A stretch of DNA of 64,000 nt from NCBI RefSeq assembly GCF_023149035.1, contig NZ_JAHXMY010000002.1, positions 496,001 through 560,000 of the forward strand. Direction: 5' to 3'. Source of the stretch: Microbacterium sp. EYE_78. Lineage in GTDB: Bacteria; Actinomycetota; Actinomycetes; Actinomycetales; Microbacteriaceae. Both the position numbers and the translations under genes were made by a program. The notes beneath the pieces were generated by a model. That model saw only the letters and a program-made list of their open reading frames with translations, was not told the origin of the DNA and made no database searches. Every line of letters begins with the position of its first letter. The stretch's first letter is position 1. Of this stretch, positions 16,603 to 24,669 are shown in pieces.

Positions 16603-18324
16603 ATGACGATCAGCAGTGAGCCGGCCCCCGCGTACGCGCACCTGACCGGCGAGACCGCGCGGTTCACCGCGGCGGACGGGAGCGCCGTCACCTTCGAGGC
16701 CGACGACGTCGACACCCTGCGGGCGCACGTGATCGAGCGAGCACGGGCGGATGCCTCTGCCGCCGACGCGCCCCTGAATCTCTTCACGTCGGGCGACCGT
16801 GGCGATCACCACCTCGTGGTCGCGCCGGACGGCGACATCGACGTCGAGCTCGACGAGCGGACCGTCACTCGGGGTGAGCTGCGTCAGCAGGCGTGGTGGA
16901 CGACCGATCCCGAACCTGCGCCGGAGGACGAGGAAGAGGCCCTGCAGGCTGTCGAACCATCCGCCCCCGAGACCGTCGTCGACGAGGTGCCTCGCTTCTT
17001 CCCGCCCGCGACCGCCGCCCCGCCCGTTCCCGCGGGCGAGGCCACGGACGACCGCGACGAGGAGCCGGACGAGGACGAGATGGATGAGGACCTGGACGAG
17101 ACGAGGGATGCGGCCTGGGCCCCGGCGCGGGCGACGGAGATCCCCGTCGCTGTCGGCGCAGGGGACGCGGTGGCGTCGGACGATCACGACGTCGACGCAG
17201 ACGCCTCCGAACCCGCACCCGCATCCGCACCCGCGGACGATGCCCCCGCAGGTGTCACGGATGATGCGCCCGCGGATGACGCACTCCTAGGTGGTTCGGA
17301 TGACGACGCGGCAGCCGACCACGCCGACGCCGCCCGCCCGGCCGAGGGCCTGCCGGCAGCCGACACGGCGTTCGAGGCATCCGTCACCGCGGCCGTCGCC
17401 GCCGTCCGCGGACCCCGCCCGTCGTTCATCGAGCCGCCCGCCGAGCACCCGGCCAAGGTCGCCGGTTGGCGCTCGTTCTTCGTCCGGCTCGGCATCCCGG
17501 TGCGCCCCTCGCGGGCCGAGATCGAACGCGCCGAGCGCGAGAAGGCGGTCTCCCGCCAGTGGGCCGGATGCCGCGCCATCGCCGTCGCCAACGGCAAGGG
17601 CGGCGTCGGCAAGACGATGACGACCGCCGTCCTGTCCGCGGTCTTCGCCCGCCACGGCGGCGGCAACGTGCTCGCGTGGGACAACAACGACACGCGCGGC
17701 ACGCTGGGCTGGCGGACCGAGCAGGGGGATTACGACACGACGATCCGCGACCTCCTGCCCGAGGCGCCGGGGCTGCTCGAGGCAACGGCATCCGTGTCGG
17801 ACATCTCGCGGTTCGTGCACCACCAGTCGGTGGATCGATACGACGTGCTGCGCTCGAACCCCGAGCTCCTCGCCGCCGACCAGCGCATCACCACCGCCGA
17901 TTTCGACCTGCTCGCCCAGGTCGCGGCCCGCTACTACCGCATGGTCATCTTCGACTCCGGCAACGACGAGTCCGCGGACCGGTGGCTGCGCATGATCGAC
18001 TCGGCGCATCAGCTCGTCGTCCCCACCCTCGCGGCGCCCGAGTCGGCGGAGTCCGCTGCGCTCCTGCTCGACGCGCTCCGCTCGCGGGACGAGCACTCGC
18101 GCCGACTCGCCGACGGCGCCGTGGTCGTCGTCGGCCAGTCCGAGCGGTCCGGCATCGGCGCGGCGCAGCGCATCGCCGCGGGCTTCGAGGGACACGTCCG
18201 TGCTGTGGAGATCATCCCCTTCGACGACGCCCTGAAGGCGGGACGCATCCGCTACGACGCACTGCAGTCGCGCACGAAGGATGCGTGGATGCGGGCCGCC
18301 GCCGCCGTCGCCCAGGGTCTCTGA
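16603..18324 (+). CDS. ParA/MinD-like ATPase with long acidic disordered N-terminus
   Basis: A 573-residue protein. Residues about 100-260 are an Asp/Glu/Pro/Ala-rich, low-complexity region; before it is a small ordered stretch (1-100). The ATPase domain starts near 320 with the deviant Walker A KGGVGKT (about 329-335) and continues with WDNNDTRGTLGWR in the A'/switch position and MVIFDSGNDES. Similar architecture occurs in actinobacterial EspI/secretion-associated and partition-like ATPases. No parB or secretion genes are adjacent, so chromosome segregation should not be assumed. Polar localisation or cargo positioning are possible roles. Confidence 0.82.
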   Translation: MTISSEPAPAYAHLTGETARFTAADGSAVTFEADDVDTLRAHVIERARADASAADAPLNLFTSGDRGDHHLVVAPDGDIDVELDERTVTRGELRQQAWWTTDPEPAPEDEEEALQAVEPSAPETVVDEVPRFFPPATAAPPVPAGEATDDRDEEPDEDEMDEDLDETRDAAWAPARATEIPVAVGAGDAVASDDHDVDADASEPAPASAPADDAPAGVTDDAPADDALLGGSDDDAAADHADAARPAEGLPAADTAFEASVTAAVAAVRGPRPSFIEPPAEHPAKVAGWRSFFVRLGIPVRPSRAEIERAEREKAVSRQWAGCRAIAVANGKGGVGKTMTTAVLSAVFARHGGGNVLAWDNNDTRGTLGWRTEQGDYDTTIRDLLPEAPGLLEATASVSDISRFVHHQSVDRYDVLRSNPELLAADQRITTADFDLLAQVAARYYRMVIFDSGNDESADRWLRMIDSAHQLVVPTLAAPESAESAALLLDALRSRDEHSRRLADGAVVVVGQSERSGIGAAQRIAAGFEGHVRAVEIIPFDDALKAGRIRYDALQSRTKDAWMRAAAAVAQGL

Positions 18325-18337
18325 CGGGCGTTCAGCC

Positions 18338-19174
18338 GTGGACAGCGACGACGCGCGGCTGATCGAGATCGCGGCGCGACTCAGCGCCCTGCCGCCGGAT
18401 GCGTTCGTCACCGCGCGCACCGCGGCCGCGGCAGAGACCGGCGACCGCGCCTTGGCCGCCGCCGTCAAGAAGCTCCGCAAGCCCGTCCTCGCCGCGTGGG
18501 TCGTCAACGTGCTCGCCTCCACCGATGCCGACGCGCTGGCTCCGGCCACCGCGCTCGCGGACGAGTTCCGCGAGGCGGTGGATGCCGGAGACGGCGCGGC
18601 CCTCGCCAGGCTCACCGCGCGCCGACGGGACATCCTGCGACAGCTCGTCGCCGCGGCGATGGACGCGGCATCCCGTCATGACGTCGAGGTCGGGCCGGCC
18701 GCCCGTGGCGGCGTGGAGAAGACGCTCGACGCGGCGCTCCGCGATCCCGACGCGGCCGCGGCGGTCGCGACCGCGCGTCTGCTGCGACCCATCGAGGCGA
18801 GCGGAATGGAGCCGCCGGATCTCGACGGCGCCGTCTCCGGGCCGTTCGACCCGGTGGCAGCGGCACCTGCGCCGACCGATGATCTCGCGGACAGGCGCGC
18901 GAAGCGCGAGGCTGCACGCGCGGCGGCCGAGGCTCGTCGGCATGCGGAGAGCGCCGAACGCGAGTTGCGCCGGGTCGAGGAGGAATGGCGTGCGGCGCAG
19001 CAGCGGCTCGCGGATCTGGAGGAGCGGATCGCCGCGCTCGACCTCGAGCGGGAGCGGCTCGACGCGGACGCCGACCGAGCCCGTGACGACGTCGAGGACC
19101 TGGGCTCCCGACGCACGAGCGCACGTCAGGACGCGAGTCAGGCGAGGAAGGCTGCCGACCGCGCGGAGCCTTGA
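18338..19174 (+). CDS. Conserved actinobacterial coiled-coil protein
   Basis: A 278-residue protein of a family often seen in actinobacteria but without an assigned function. Its N-terminal half carries the recognisable VKKLRKPVLAAWVVNVLA segment near residue 43. Residues 180-278 are strongly charged and Ala/Arg/Glu-rich with heptad-like spacing, a coiled coil. The GTG at 18338 is chosen because it starts 13 nt after the ParA-like gene and removes an upstream extension overlapping it. The close spacing suggests co-transcription with the ATPase. Confidence 0.75.
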   Translation: MDSDDARLIEIAARLSALPPDAFVTARTAAAAETGDRALAAAVKKLRKPVLAAWVVNVLASTDADALAPATALADEFREAVDAGDGAALARLTARRRDILRQLVAAAMDAASRHDVEVGPAARGGVEKTLDAALRDPDAAAAVATARLLRPIEASGMEPPDLDGAVSGPFDPVAAAPAPTDDLADRRAKREAARAAAEARRHAESAERELRRVEEEWRAAQQRLADLEERIAALDLERERLDADADRARDDVEDLGSRRTSARQDASQARKAADRAEP

Positions 19175-19489
19175 TCAGCCGCGGGCGCGGAACTGATCGA
19201 GTGCTGTCGTCGCCGTCGACCAGACGAGGGTCTGCGCGATCTCCTCGGCGCGGTCGTAGCGCCGACCCGACAGCACGACGTAGACGGCGCCGACGACGTC
19301 GATGAACCCCACGGTCTCGCCGGCGATGCGCACCTCGTACCGATCGGCTGCGATGAGATCCCACTGGATGCGCGACGCTCGGGCGGACGGCTCGGCAGGA
19401 CGCCGGGCGGGCAGCGCACGGAGGGCATCGACGTCCACGGACACCGGCGCGACGGACTCGGTCTTCACCATCTCAGACTCGACATACAT
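19175..19489 (-). CDS. Small conserved hypothetical protein
   Basis: A 104-residue soluble protein. The conserved-looking core is IAADRYEVRIAGETVGFIDVVGAVYVVLSG, a beta-hairpin-like pattern, followed by YDRAEEIAQTL. I know no function. ATG at 19489 is chosen since GAGGTG lies 4 nt upstream; the ATG at 19471 is possible. Its stop abuts that of the convergent coiled-coil gene in a shared TGATCA. Confidence 0.7.
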   Translation of the reverse strand: MYVESEMVKTESVAPVSVDVDALRALPARRPAEPSARASRIQWDLIAADRYEVRIAGETVGFIDVVGAVYVVLSGRRYDRAEEIAQTLVWSTATTALDQFRARG

Positions 19490-19603
19490 CCCGCACCTCG
19501 TCCCGCGCCACCCAGCCAATGCACCCAGTGGACCCACCTTCGCCCGGCGAGTGAGAAGGGAGCAGGGGATTGACGCGGCTGCGTCGGCCCGCTACCGCTC
19601 GCG

Positions 19604-20485
19604 TCAGACGAGGGCGGGGGAGGATGCCGCGGTGCGCCGGACCGCGTCGGTGACCGTGTCGAGGAGCGTCGACGACAGGTTCCAGCGCTGCCAGTAGAGC
19701 GGGATGTCGACGGTGTCGTCGGCGAGGACGACGAGCGATCCGTCCGCCAGGCCGGACTCGAACTGGCCGGGCAGCAGCATCCCCCACCCGAGGCCCATCC
19801 GGACCGCTTCTGCGAACTCGGCCGACGCGCTGATGATGTGCCGGGGCGCATCGCGCCGGGCGCCGTGTCGCCGCGCGAACGAGGACTGCAGGGTGTCGTG
19901 CCGGTCGAAGTCGACGAGGGGAGCCTGCTCGAGCGCTGCGCGATCGAGCCCGTCTGCGAACCAGCGGTCCGCGAAGTCGCGTTCGGCGACGGCGGTGTAA
20001 CGCATCCGACCGAGCGGCGACGCCACGCATCCCGCGACAGGTTCGCGCTGCGACGTGACCGCCGCCATCACCGTTCCGGCGGCGAGCAGCTGCGCCGTGC
20101 GTTCCTGGTCCTCCCGGTGCAGCTCGAACGTGACGGCGTGCGCGGCGGTGACCGCTGTCAGCGCCGGCAGGAACCACGTGATGAGGGAATCCGCGTTGAC
20201 CGCCAGCGGGACGTGCGCCGCACCCGCGTCTGCGCCGAGTGCGGAGCGCGCGTCGTGCTCGAGGAGGTCGAGCTGACGCGCGAGACGCACGAGCGGCTCG
20301 CCGGCCTCGGTCGCCGTGACGGGTTTCGTACGTCGCAGCACCACACGGCCGACGCGCTGCTCGATGACGCGGATGCGTTGGCTCACCGCGCTGGGCGTGA
20401 TGCCGAGCGTCGCCGCGGCGCGATCGAGCGTTCCCGCGTCGATGACGGCAGCGAGGGTGCGCAGGTGCTCGAGCGGCAGGTCCAT
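19604..20485 (-). CDS. lysG: LysR-family regulator LysG/ArgP
   Basis: A 293-residue LysR-type regulator. The winged helix (LEHLRTLAAVIDAGTLDRAAATLGITPSAVSQRI) covers residues 5-40, and the effector domain follows. It closely matches the LysG/ArgP (IciA) type, which senses basic amino acids and activates an exporter. It is divergent from lysE with an 82-nt gap carrying an LTTR-like inverted repeat. The start codon is preceded by a TAGACT box at leaderless spacing. Confidence 0.93.
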   Translation of the reverse strand: MDLPLEHLRTLAAVIDAGTLDRAAATLGITPSAVSQRIRVIEQRVGRVVLRRTKPVTATEAGEPLVRLARQLDLLEHDARSALGADAGAAHVPLAVNADSLITWFLPALTAVTAAHAVTFELHREDQERTAQLLAAGTVMAAVTSQREPVAGCVASPLGRMRYTAVAERDFADRWFADGLDRAALEQAPLVDFDRHDTLQSSFARRHGARRDAPRHIISASAEFAEAVRMGLGWGMLLPGQFESGLADGSLVVLADDTVDIPLYWQRWNLSSTLLDTVTDAVRRTAASSPALV

Positions 20486-20491
20486 GACTGC

Positions 20492-20497
20492 AGTCTA
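20492..20497 (-). promoter_or_regulatory. -10 box TAGACT, leaderless lysG promoter
   Basis: On the minus strand TAGACT ends 6 nt before the ATG at 20485. The 10-bp palindrome GACTGCAGTC (20486-20495) overlaps it. Confidence 0.5.
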
Positions 20498-20512
20498 TGA
20501 AGCGATGCTTCA
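20498..20512. promoter_or_regulatory. Candidate LysG binding site
   Basis: TGAAGC-GAT-GCTTCA is a perfect 6-3-6 inverted repeat in the divergent lysG/lysE region, directly beside the lysG -10. LysR-family regulators commonly bind such interrupted T...A dyads. Confidence 0.5.
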
Positions 20513-20555
20513 GATGGTGCAGAATCATTCGCTGTACTGCATTCACCTGTCGCCG

Positions 20556-20561
20556 TACCGT
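20556..20561 (+). promoter_or_regulatory. -10 box TACCGT, leaderless lysE promoter
   Basis: TACCGT ends 6 nt before the GTG at 20568, supporting that start codon. Confidence 0.5.
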
Positions 20562-20567
20562 CGACGT

Positions 20568-21227
20568 GTGACCCCCGAACTCCTCGCCCTCCTGTCCGGA
20601 CTCGGCCTCTGCCTCGGCCTCATCGTCTCGATCGGCGCGCAGAACGCGATCGTGCTGCGCCAGGGACTGCGCCGCGAGCACGTGGGGCTCGTCGTGCTGG
20701 TCTGCGTCGTCAGCGACGCGATCCTGCAGACGATCGGTGTGGCCGGCATCGCGACGATCGTGACCGCCCACCCCTGGCTCGAGACCCTCGCCCGGTGGGC
20801 GGGCGCCGCGTTCATCGTCGGGTTCGCGTTCGTGAGCGCGCGGCGCGCGTGGCGCGGCGGCGGCAGCCTCGAGGCGGCCGCGGACGACGCCGACGCCCCG
20901 GCCGGCGCACCGGGCGCGGTCCTCACGAAGCCGCGGACGGCGACCCGGACCGCGACGCTGCTCACGATCCTCGCCGTCACCTGGCTGAACCCGCATGCGC
21001 TGGTGGAGACGACCGTCGTCCTCGGCTCGGTCGCGGGGACGCACGGCGACGCCCGATGGTGGTTCCTCGCCGGCGGCATCGCGGCGAGCACGCTGTGGTT
21101 CGTGGTGTTCGGCTACGGCGCGCGATACCTGGCGCCGCTGCTGCGCACCGAACGCGCCTGGCGCATCCTCGACGGCGGTATCGCCGTGGTGATGGTGATC
21201 ATCGCCGCAGGGCTCGTCCTCGGCTGA
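20568..21227 (+). CDS. lysE: LysE-family amino-acid exporter
   Basis: A 219-residue, six-helix inner-membrane exporter. The LysE hallmark GLCLGLIVSIGAQNAIVLRQGL is near residue 15 and the second-half motif TWLNPHALVETTVVLGSVAG is near 140. The central loop (100-130) is Ala/Asp/Pro-rich. Together with the divergent LysG it should export lysine and/or arginine when internal levels rise. The GTG start fits both the -10 box and alignment with the family N-terminus. Confidence 0.93.
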   Translation: MTPELLALLSGLGLCLGLIVSIGAQNAIVLRQGLRREHVGLVVLVCVVSDAILQTIGVAGIATIVTAHPWLETLARWAGAAFIVGFAFVSARRAWRGGGSLEAAADDADAPAGAPGAVLTKPRTATRTATLLTILAVTWLNPHALVETTVVLGSVAGTHGDARWWFLAGGIAASTLWFVVFGYGARYLAPLLRTERAWRILDGGIAVVMVIIAAGLVLG

Positions 21228-21235
21228 CGCCGGGG

Positions 21236-21261
21236 ACGACGCCGTCAGTTCGCGGCGTCGT
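21236..21261. terminator. Hairpin between lysE and lsr2
   Basis: ACGACGCCG (21236-21244) pairs with CGGCGTCGT (21253-21261) around an 8-nt loop. It lies between the convergent lysE and lsr2 ends and covers the lsr2 stop codon. There is no T-run. Confidence 0.4.
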
Positions 21262-21607
21262 ACGCCTCGAGCACCTGGGCGGGGATCCGCCCGCGCTCGG
21301 AGAGCTGGTAGCCGTTCTTCGCCGCCCACTCGCGCACCGGACCGTAGTCGCGCTGGCCCGAGCGCTTCTGCTTGCGGCCCGAACCGCCGCCCGCTGCCGG
21401 ACGAGCAGCCGCGGTCCGCGACGACACGCGCCGGGCGGCATCGATATAGGGCGCCAGCGCGTCGCGGAGAGCCTCCGCGTTGCCGTGGGTGAGGTCGATC
21501 TCGTAGGCGGTGCCGTCGAGGGAGAACAGGACGGTCTCGCCGTCACCGACCTCGAGGACGGTGCCGTCCAGGTCGTCGACGAGCTGATGCACGATTTTCC
21601 GGGCCAT
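21245..21607 (-). CDS. lsr2: Lsr2 nucleoid-associated protein
   Basis: A 120-residue Lsr2, the xenogeneic-silencing nucleoid protein of actinobacteria. The N-terminal dimerisation domain begins MARKIVHQLVDDLDGT, a basic linker follows (residues 60-85), and the C-terminal DNA-binding domain contains REWAAKNGYQLSERGRIP with the RGR that inserts in the minor groove of AT-rich DNA. Length and domain order match the family. Other Lsr2 paralogues may exist outside the window. The start is preceded by a TAGGCT box at leaderless spacing. Confidence 0.96.
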   Translation of the reverse strand: MARKIVHQLVDDLDGTVLEVGDGETVLFSLDGTAYEIDLTHGNAEALRDALAPYIDAARRVSSRTAAARPAAGGGSGRKQKRSGQRDYGPVREWAAKNGYQLSERGRIPAQVLEAYDAAN

Positions 21608-21613
21608 GGCCGA

Positions 21614-21619
21614 AGCCTA
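21614..21619 (-). promoter_or_regulatory. -10 box TAGGCT, leaderless lsr2 promoter
   Basis: On the minus strand TAGGCT ends 6 nt before the ATG at 21607. Confidence 0.5.
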
Positions 21620-21635
21620 GTGGTGCGGCACGGCG

Positions 21636-22484
21636 CTACGGCAGCAACCCGGCCCGGCGCGCCTTGGCGACGGCCGCGTGGCGCGTCGAGGCATCCAGCT
21701 TCGCCATCGCCGCCTGCAGATAGGACTTCACCGTGCCCTCCTTGAGGGCGAGGGTCGCGCCGATCTCGGCGTTGGTCGACCCGAGTGCGCAGCAGGCCAG
21801 GACGTCGAGTTCGCGAGGGGAGAGCGTCACGTCGAGGGATGCGTCGGTCGAGGCATCGCGGGAGATGCCCGCCAGGCGTCGCTCGACGGCCGCGATGCGG
21901 TCGCGCAGGCGCGCATCGGTGACCGATGCCGCGATGCTCCGCAGCTCCGCGTAGCTCTCACGGAGGTCCTCCTGCGCTGCGGGCGGCAGCGCAGGCTCCG
22001 CCGGAGCGAGCGCCGCCAGGCGGCGATCGACCTCGTCGCGCACCCGAAGCTCGGTGGCGATCATGTCCGCCGCTCGGAACGCGGGCCGGCTCACCAGGTC
22101 ACCCACCGGCCCGGGCGTCCACGAGCCGCAGTAGACGATCCCGCGAGGGCGGCCGGTCACCACGACGGGGACGGCGAGCAGCGTCGAGATGCCCTCGCCC
22201 AGGATCGCGCGGTCGTAGTCGTGCGTGATGGTCCGCGCGGTGCGGTAGTCGAGTGCGAGCCGGGGCCGCTTCTCGACCATCGCGGCGCCCCCGAGTCCGC
22301 GTCCCGATCGGACGACCAGACCGTCGATGCTGCGGGTGCGGGTGCCTGCGATCGCGGTCACGTGGACGGCGCCGTCGTGCTCGAGTCCGCCGAAGACGAC
22401 GGGGAATCGCGTCTGGCGTGCCAGGTCGGACACAGCTCGGGACACGAGCTGCGTGTCCGCATCGCTCTGACCCGACGATCCCAC
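21636..22484 (-). CDS. RamA-like GAF-LuxR transcriptional regulator
   Basis: A 282-residue regulator: a GAF-like N-terminal sensor domain (about 15-150, with SIDGLVVRSGRGLGGAAM and GEGISTLLAVPVVV), a helical linker, and a C-terminal LuxR helix-turn-helix (LSPRELDVLACCALGSTNAEIGATLALKEGTVKSYL, about 215-250). Length and architecture match RamA, the acetate-metabolism regulator of Corynebacterium. It is divergent from the DUF485-actP operon, which fits that role. It starts with GTG. Whether it is a RamA orthologue needs a phylogeny. Confidence 0.85.
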   Translation of the reverse strand: MGSSGQSDADTQLVSRAVSDLARQTRFPVVFGGLEHDGAVHVTAIAGTRTRSIDGLVVRSGRGLGGAAMVEKRPRLALDYRTARTITHDYDRAILGEGISTLLAVPVVVTGRPRGIVYCGSWTPGPVGDLVSRPAFRAADMIATELRVRDEVDRRLAALAPAEPALPPAAQEDLRESYAELRSIAASVTDARLRDRIAAVERRLAGISRDASTDASLDVTLSPRELDVLACCALGSTNAEIGATLALKEGTVKSYLQAAMAKLDASTRHAAVAKARRAGLLP

Positions 22485-22498
22485 GCGTACCTACTTCC

Positions 22499-22513
22499 GG
22501 GGGTGACGGCCCC
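22499..22513. promoter_or_regulatory. G/C-run candidate for RamA-type binding
   Basis: GGGGG at 22499-22503 and CCCC at 22510-22513 lie in the 125-nt divergent region. RamA sites in Corynebacterium are short G or C runs, so these are candidates only. The rest of 22485-22609 holds the AAGGAGG RBS at 22599. Confidence 0.25.
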
Positions 22514-22609
22514 TCTGCCGCCTTCGTACGGTCGAACCTACCACGCGGCCGTTTCTGAGAGACAGCCGTGAAGAGCACCGTCGCTCACCCCATGAGGCAA
22601 GGAGGCCAC

Positions 22610-22957
22610 ATGTCGCACCCACCCCAGGATGGCGCGGGAGGAAGTGCCATCGACTACGTCGCGGTCGAGGAATCGCCCCGCTTCGTGGAACTGAAGAAGA
22701 AGCACCGGAGCGTGGTCTTCCCGCTCGCCGTGCTCTTCCTCGTCTGGTACTTCGTCTACGTCCTGCTGTCGTCCTTCGCCCCCGACTTCATGGCGCAGGA
22801 GGTGTTCGGTCACATCACCATCGGCCTGCTCCTCGGGCTCGGTCAGTTCGTCACCACCTTCGCGATCACGATGGGCTACGTCGCCTTCGCGAACCGCCGC
22901 CTCGACCCGATCTCGTCCGAGATCCGCGCCGACCTCGAGAGGCAGGAAGCCCGATGA
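22610..22957 (+). CDS. DUF485 membrane protein, ActP partner
   Basis: A 115-residue membrane protein with two hydrophobic helices (about 38-60 and 72-95) and the DUF485 signature FVELKKKHRSVVFPLAVLFLVWYF. DUF485 (YjcH-like) proteins almost always precede acetate permease genes. The ATG at 22610 has a strong RBS, AAGGAGG, 4 nt upstream, so upstream in-frame starts are rejected. Its stop overlaps the actP start (ATGA). Confidence 0.92.
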   Translation: MSHPPQDGAGGSAIDYVAVEESPRFVELKKKHRSVVFPLAVLFLVWYFVYVLLSSFAPDFMAQEVFGHITIGLLLGLGQFVTTFAITMGYVAFANRRLDPISSEIRADLERQEAR

Positions 22958-24573
22958 GCCCGATCATGCTCGCCGCCGCGCCCGCGGGCGCCGCCGAGAA
23001 CAATCCGGTCCTCAACATCTCGATCTTCGGCGCGTTCGTCGCGGTGACGCTGTTCATCGTCATCCGCGCGAGCCGCAACAACAAGACCGCAGCCGACTAC
23101 TACGCGGCCGGCCGCTCGTTCACGGGGCCACAGAACGGCTTCGCCATCGCCGGCGACTACCTGTCGGCGGCATCCTTCCTCGGCATCGTCGGCGCGATCG
23201 CGATCAACGGGTACGACGGCTTCCTCTACTCGATCGGCTTCCTCGTCGCCTGGCTCGTTGCGCTGCTGCTGGTCGCCGAGCTCATGCGCAACACCGGCAA
23301 GTTCACGATGGCCGACGTGCTCTCGTTCCGCCTGAAGCAGCGCCCCGTGCGTCTGGCCGCGGCGATCACGACGCTCGCCGTCTGCTTCTTCTACCTGCTC
23401 GCGCAGATGGCCGGTGCCGGAGGACTCGTCTCGCTGCTGCTCGGCATCACCGAGCAGATCGGGCAGTCGATCGTCGTCGCCGTCGTCGGCGTGCTGATGA
23501 TCGTCTACGTCCTCATCGGCGGCATGAAGGGGACGACCTGGGTGCAGATCGTGAAGGCGTTCCTGCTCATCGGCGGCGCCATCGTGATGACCATCTGGGT
23601 GCTCGCGATCAACGGCTTCAGCCTCGACTCCCTCCTCGAGGCGGCCGTGCAGAAGTCGACGACCGACCCCCAGGATGCGATCCTGGGCCCGGGTCTGCAG
23701 TACGGCGCGAACCCGTGGGACTTCATCTCCCTCGCGATCGCCCTGGTCCTCGGCACCGCCGGCCTGCCGCACGTGCTGATGCGCTTCTACACGGTGCCCA
23801 CCGCGAAGGAGGCGCGTCGCTCGGTGGTCTGGGCGATCTGGCTGATCGGCCTGTTCTACCTGCTGACGCTCGTCCTCGGCTACGGCGCGGGAGCGATCGT
23901 CGGGTCGGAGACGATCAAGGCCGCCCCAGGCGGTGTGAACTCCGCCGCCCCGCTGCTGGCGGCGGCGCTCGGCGGACCCGTGCTGCTCGGGTTCATCTCG
24001 GCGGTCGCCTTCGCGACGATCCTCGCCGTGGTCGCGGGTCTGACGATCACGGCTGCGGCCTCCTTCGCGCACGACATCTACGCGAACGTCGTGAAGAAGG
24101 GGAACGTCCCGCCGGACGGCGAGGTCAAGGTCGCGCGTCGGACGGTCATCGTGATCGGCGTCCTGGCGATCCTGGGCGGCATCGGCGTGCAGGGGCAGAA
24201 CGTGGCGTTCCTCGTCGCACTCGCCTTCGCCGTCGCGGCATCCGCGAACCTGCCGACCATCCTGTACTCGCTCTTCTGGCGGAAGTTCACCACGCGCGGC
24301 GCGGTGTGGAGCATGTACGGCGGCCTCGCGACGGCGATCGTCCTCATCGTGCTGTCCCCGGTCTTCTGGGGCACCGAGACGAGCGTCTTCAAGAACGTCG
24401 GCACCGCGATCTGGCCGCTGAACAACCCCGGCATCGTCTCGATCCCGGTGGGCTTCCTGCTCGGCTGGCTCGGATCCGTGACCTCCCGCAAGGCGGAGGA
24501 CGCGAAGAAGGCGGCGGAGATGGAGGTCCGCTCACTCACCGGCTACGGCGCCGAGAAGGCGGTCGACCACTAA
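22954..24573 (+). CDS. actP: Cation/acetate symporter ActP (SSS family)
   Basis: A 539-residue sodium:solute symporter with about 13 membrane segments. It has the SSS hallmarks YYAAGRSFTGPQNGFAIAGDYLSAASFLG near residue 50 and GGMKGTTWVQIVKAFLL near 190. Close resemblance to ActP/MctC-type short-chain carboxylate carriers, plus the coupled DUF485 partner and the divergent RamA-like regulator, make acetate or another monocarboxylate the likely substrate. The gene ends in a 15-bp tandem repeat and is followed by a strong hairpin. Confidence 0.93.
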   Translation: MSPIMLAAAPAGAAENNPVLNISIFGAFVAVTLFIVIRASRNNKTAADYYAAGRSFTGPQNGFAIAGDYLSAASFLGIVGAIAINGYDGFLYSIGFLVAWLVALLLVAELMRNTGKFTMADVLSFRLKQRPVRLAAAITTLAVCFFYLLAQMAGAGGLVSLLLGITEQIGQSIVVAVVGVLMIVYVLIGGMKGTTWVQIVKAFLLIGGAIVMTIWVLAINGFSLDSLLEAAVQKSTTDPQDAILGPGLQYGANPWDFISLAIALVLGTAGLPHVLMRFYTVPTAKEARRSVVWAIWLIGLFYLLTLVLGYGAGAIVGSETIKAAPGGVNSAAPLLAAALGGPVLLGFISAVAFATILAVVAGLTITAAASFAHDIYANVVKKGNVPPDGEVKVARRTVIVIGVLAILGGIGVQGQNVAFLVALAFAVAASANLPTILYSLFWRKFTTRGAVWSMYGGLATAIVLIVLSPVFWGTETSVFKNVGTAIWPLNNPGIVSIPVGFLLGWLGSVTSRKAEDAKKAAEMEVRSLTGYGAEKAVDH

Positions 24574-24600
24574 GCATTCGACCACGGGGCGGTCGACCAC
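24556..24600. repeat. 15-bp tandem repeat across the actP stop
   Basis: Three 15-nt units (24556-24570, 24571-24585, 24586-24600) share the core TCGACCAC at fixed spacing. The first encodes the end of ActP, the second starts with the TAA stop, the third is downstream. Confidence 0.75.
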
Positions 24601-24628
24601 GGAGCCGTCGGGAGACGGATACCGGAAC

Positions 24629-24667
24629 GAGGCGGGAGCGGACGGCCTACACGTCCGCTCCCGCCTC
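24629..24667. terminator. Bidirectional terminator hairpin
   Basis: A perfect 16-bp stem, GAGGCGGGAGCGGACG (24629-24644) with its complement at 24652-24667, and a 7-nt loop. It separates convergent actP and the alkyltransferase-like gene, whose stop is 3 nt away. There is no T-run. Confidence 0.7.
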
Positions 24668-24669
24668 CG

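Noticed and set aside
16603..18324. Plasmid or chromosome partition locus
   Set aside because: No ParB-like gene and no centromere-like repeats are present; housekeeping genes surround it.
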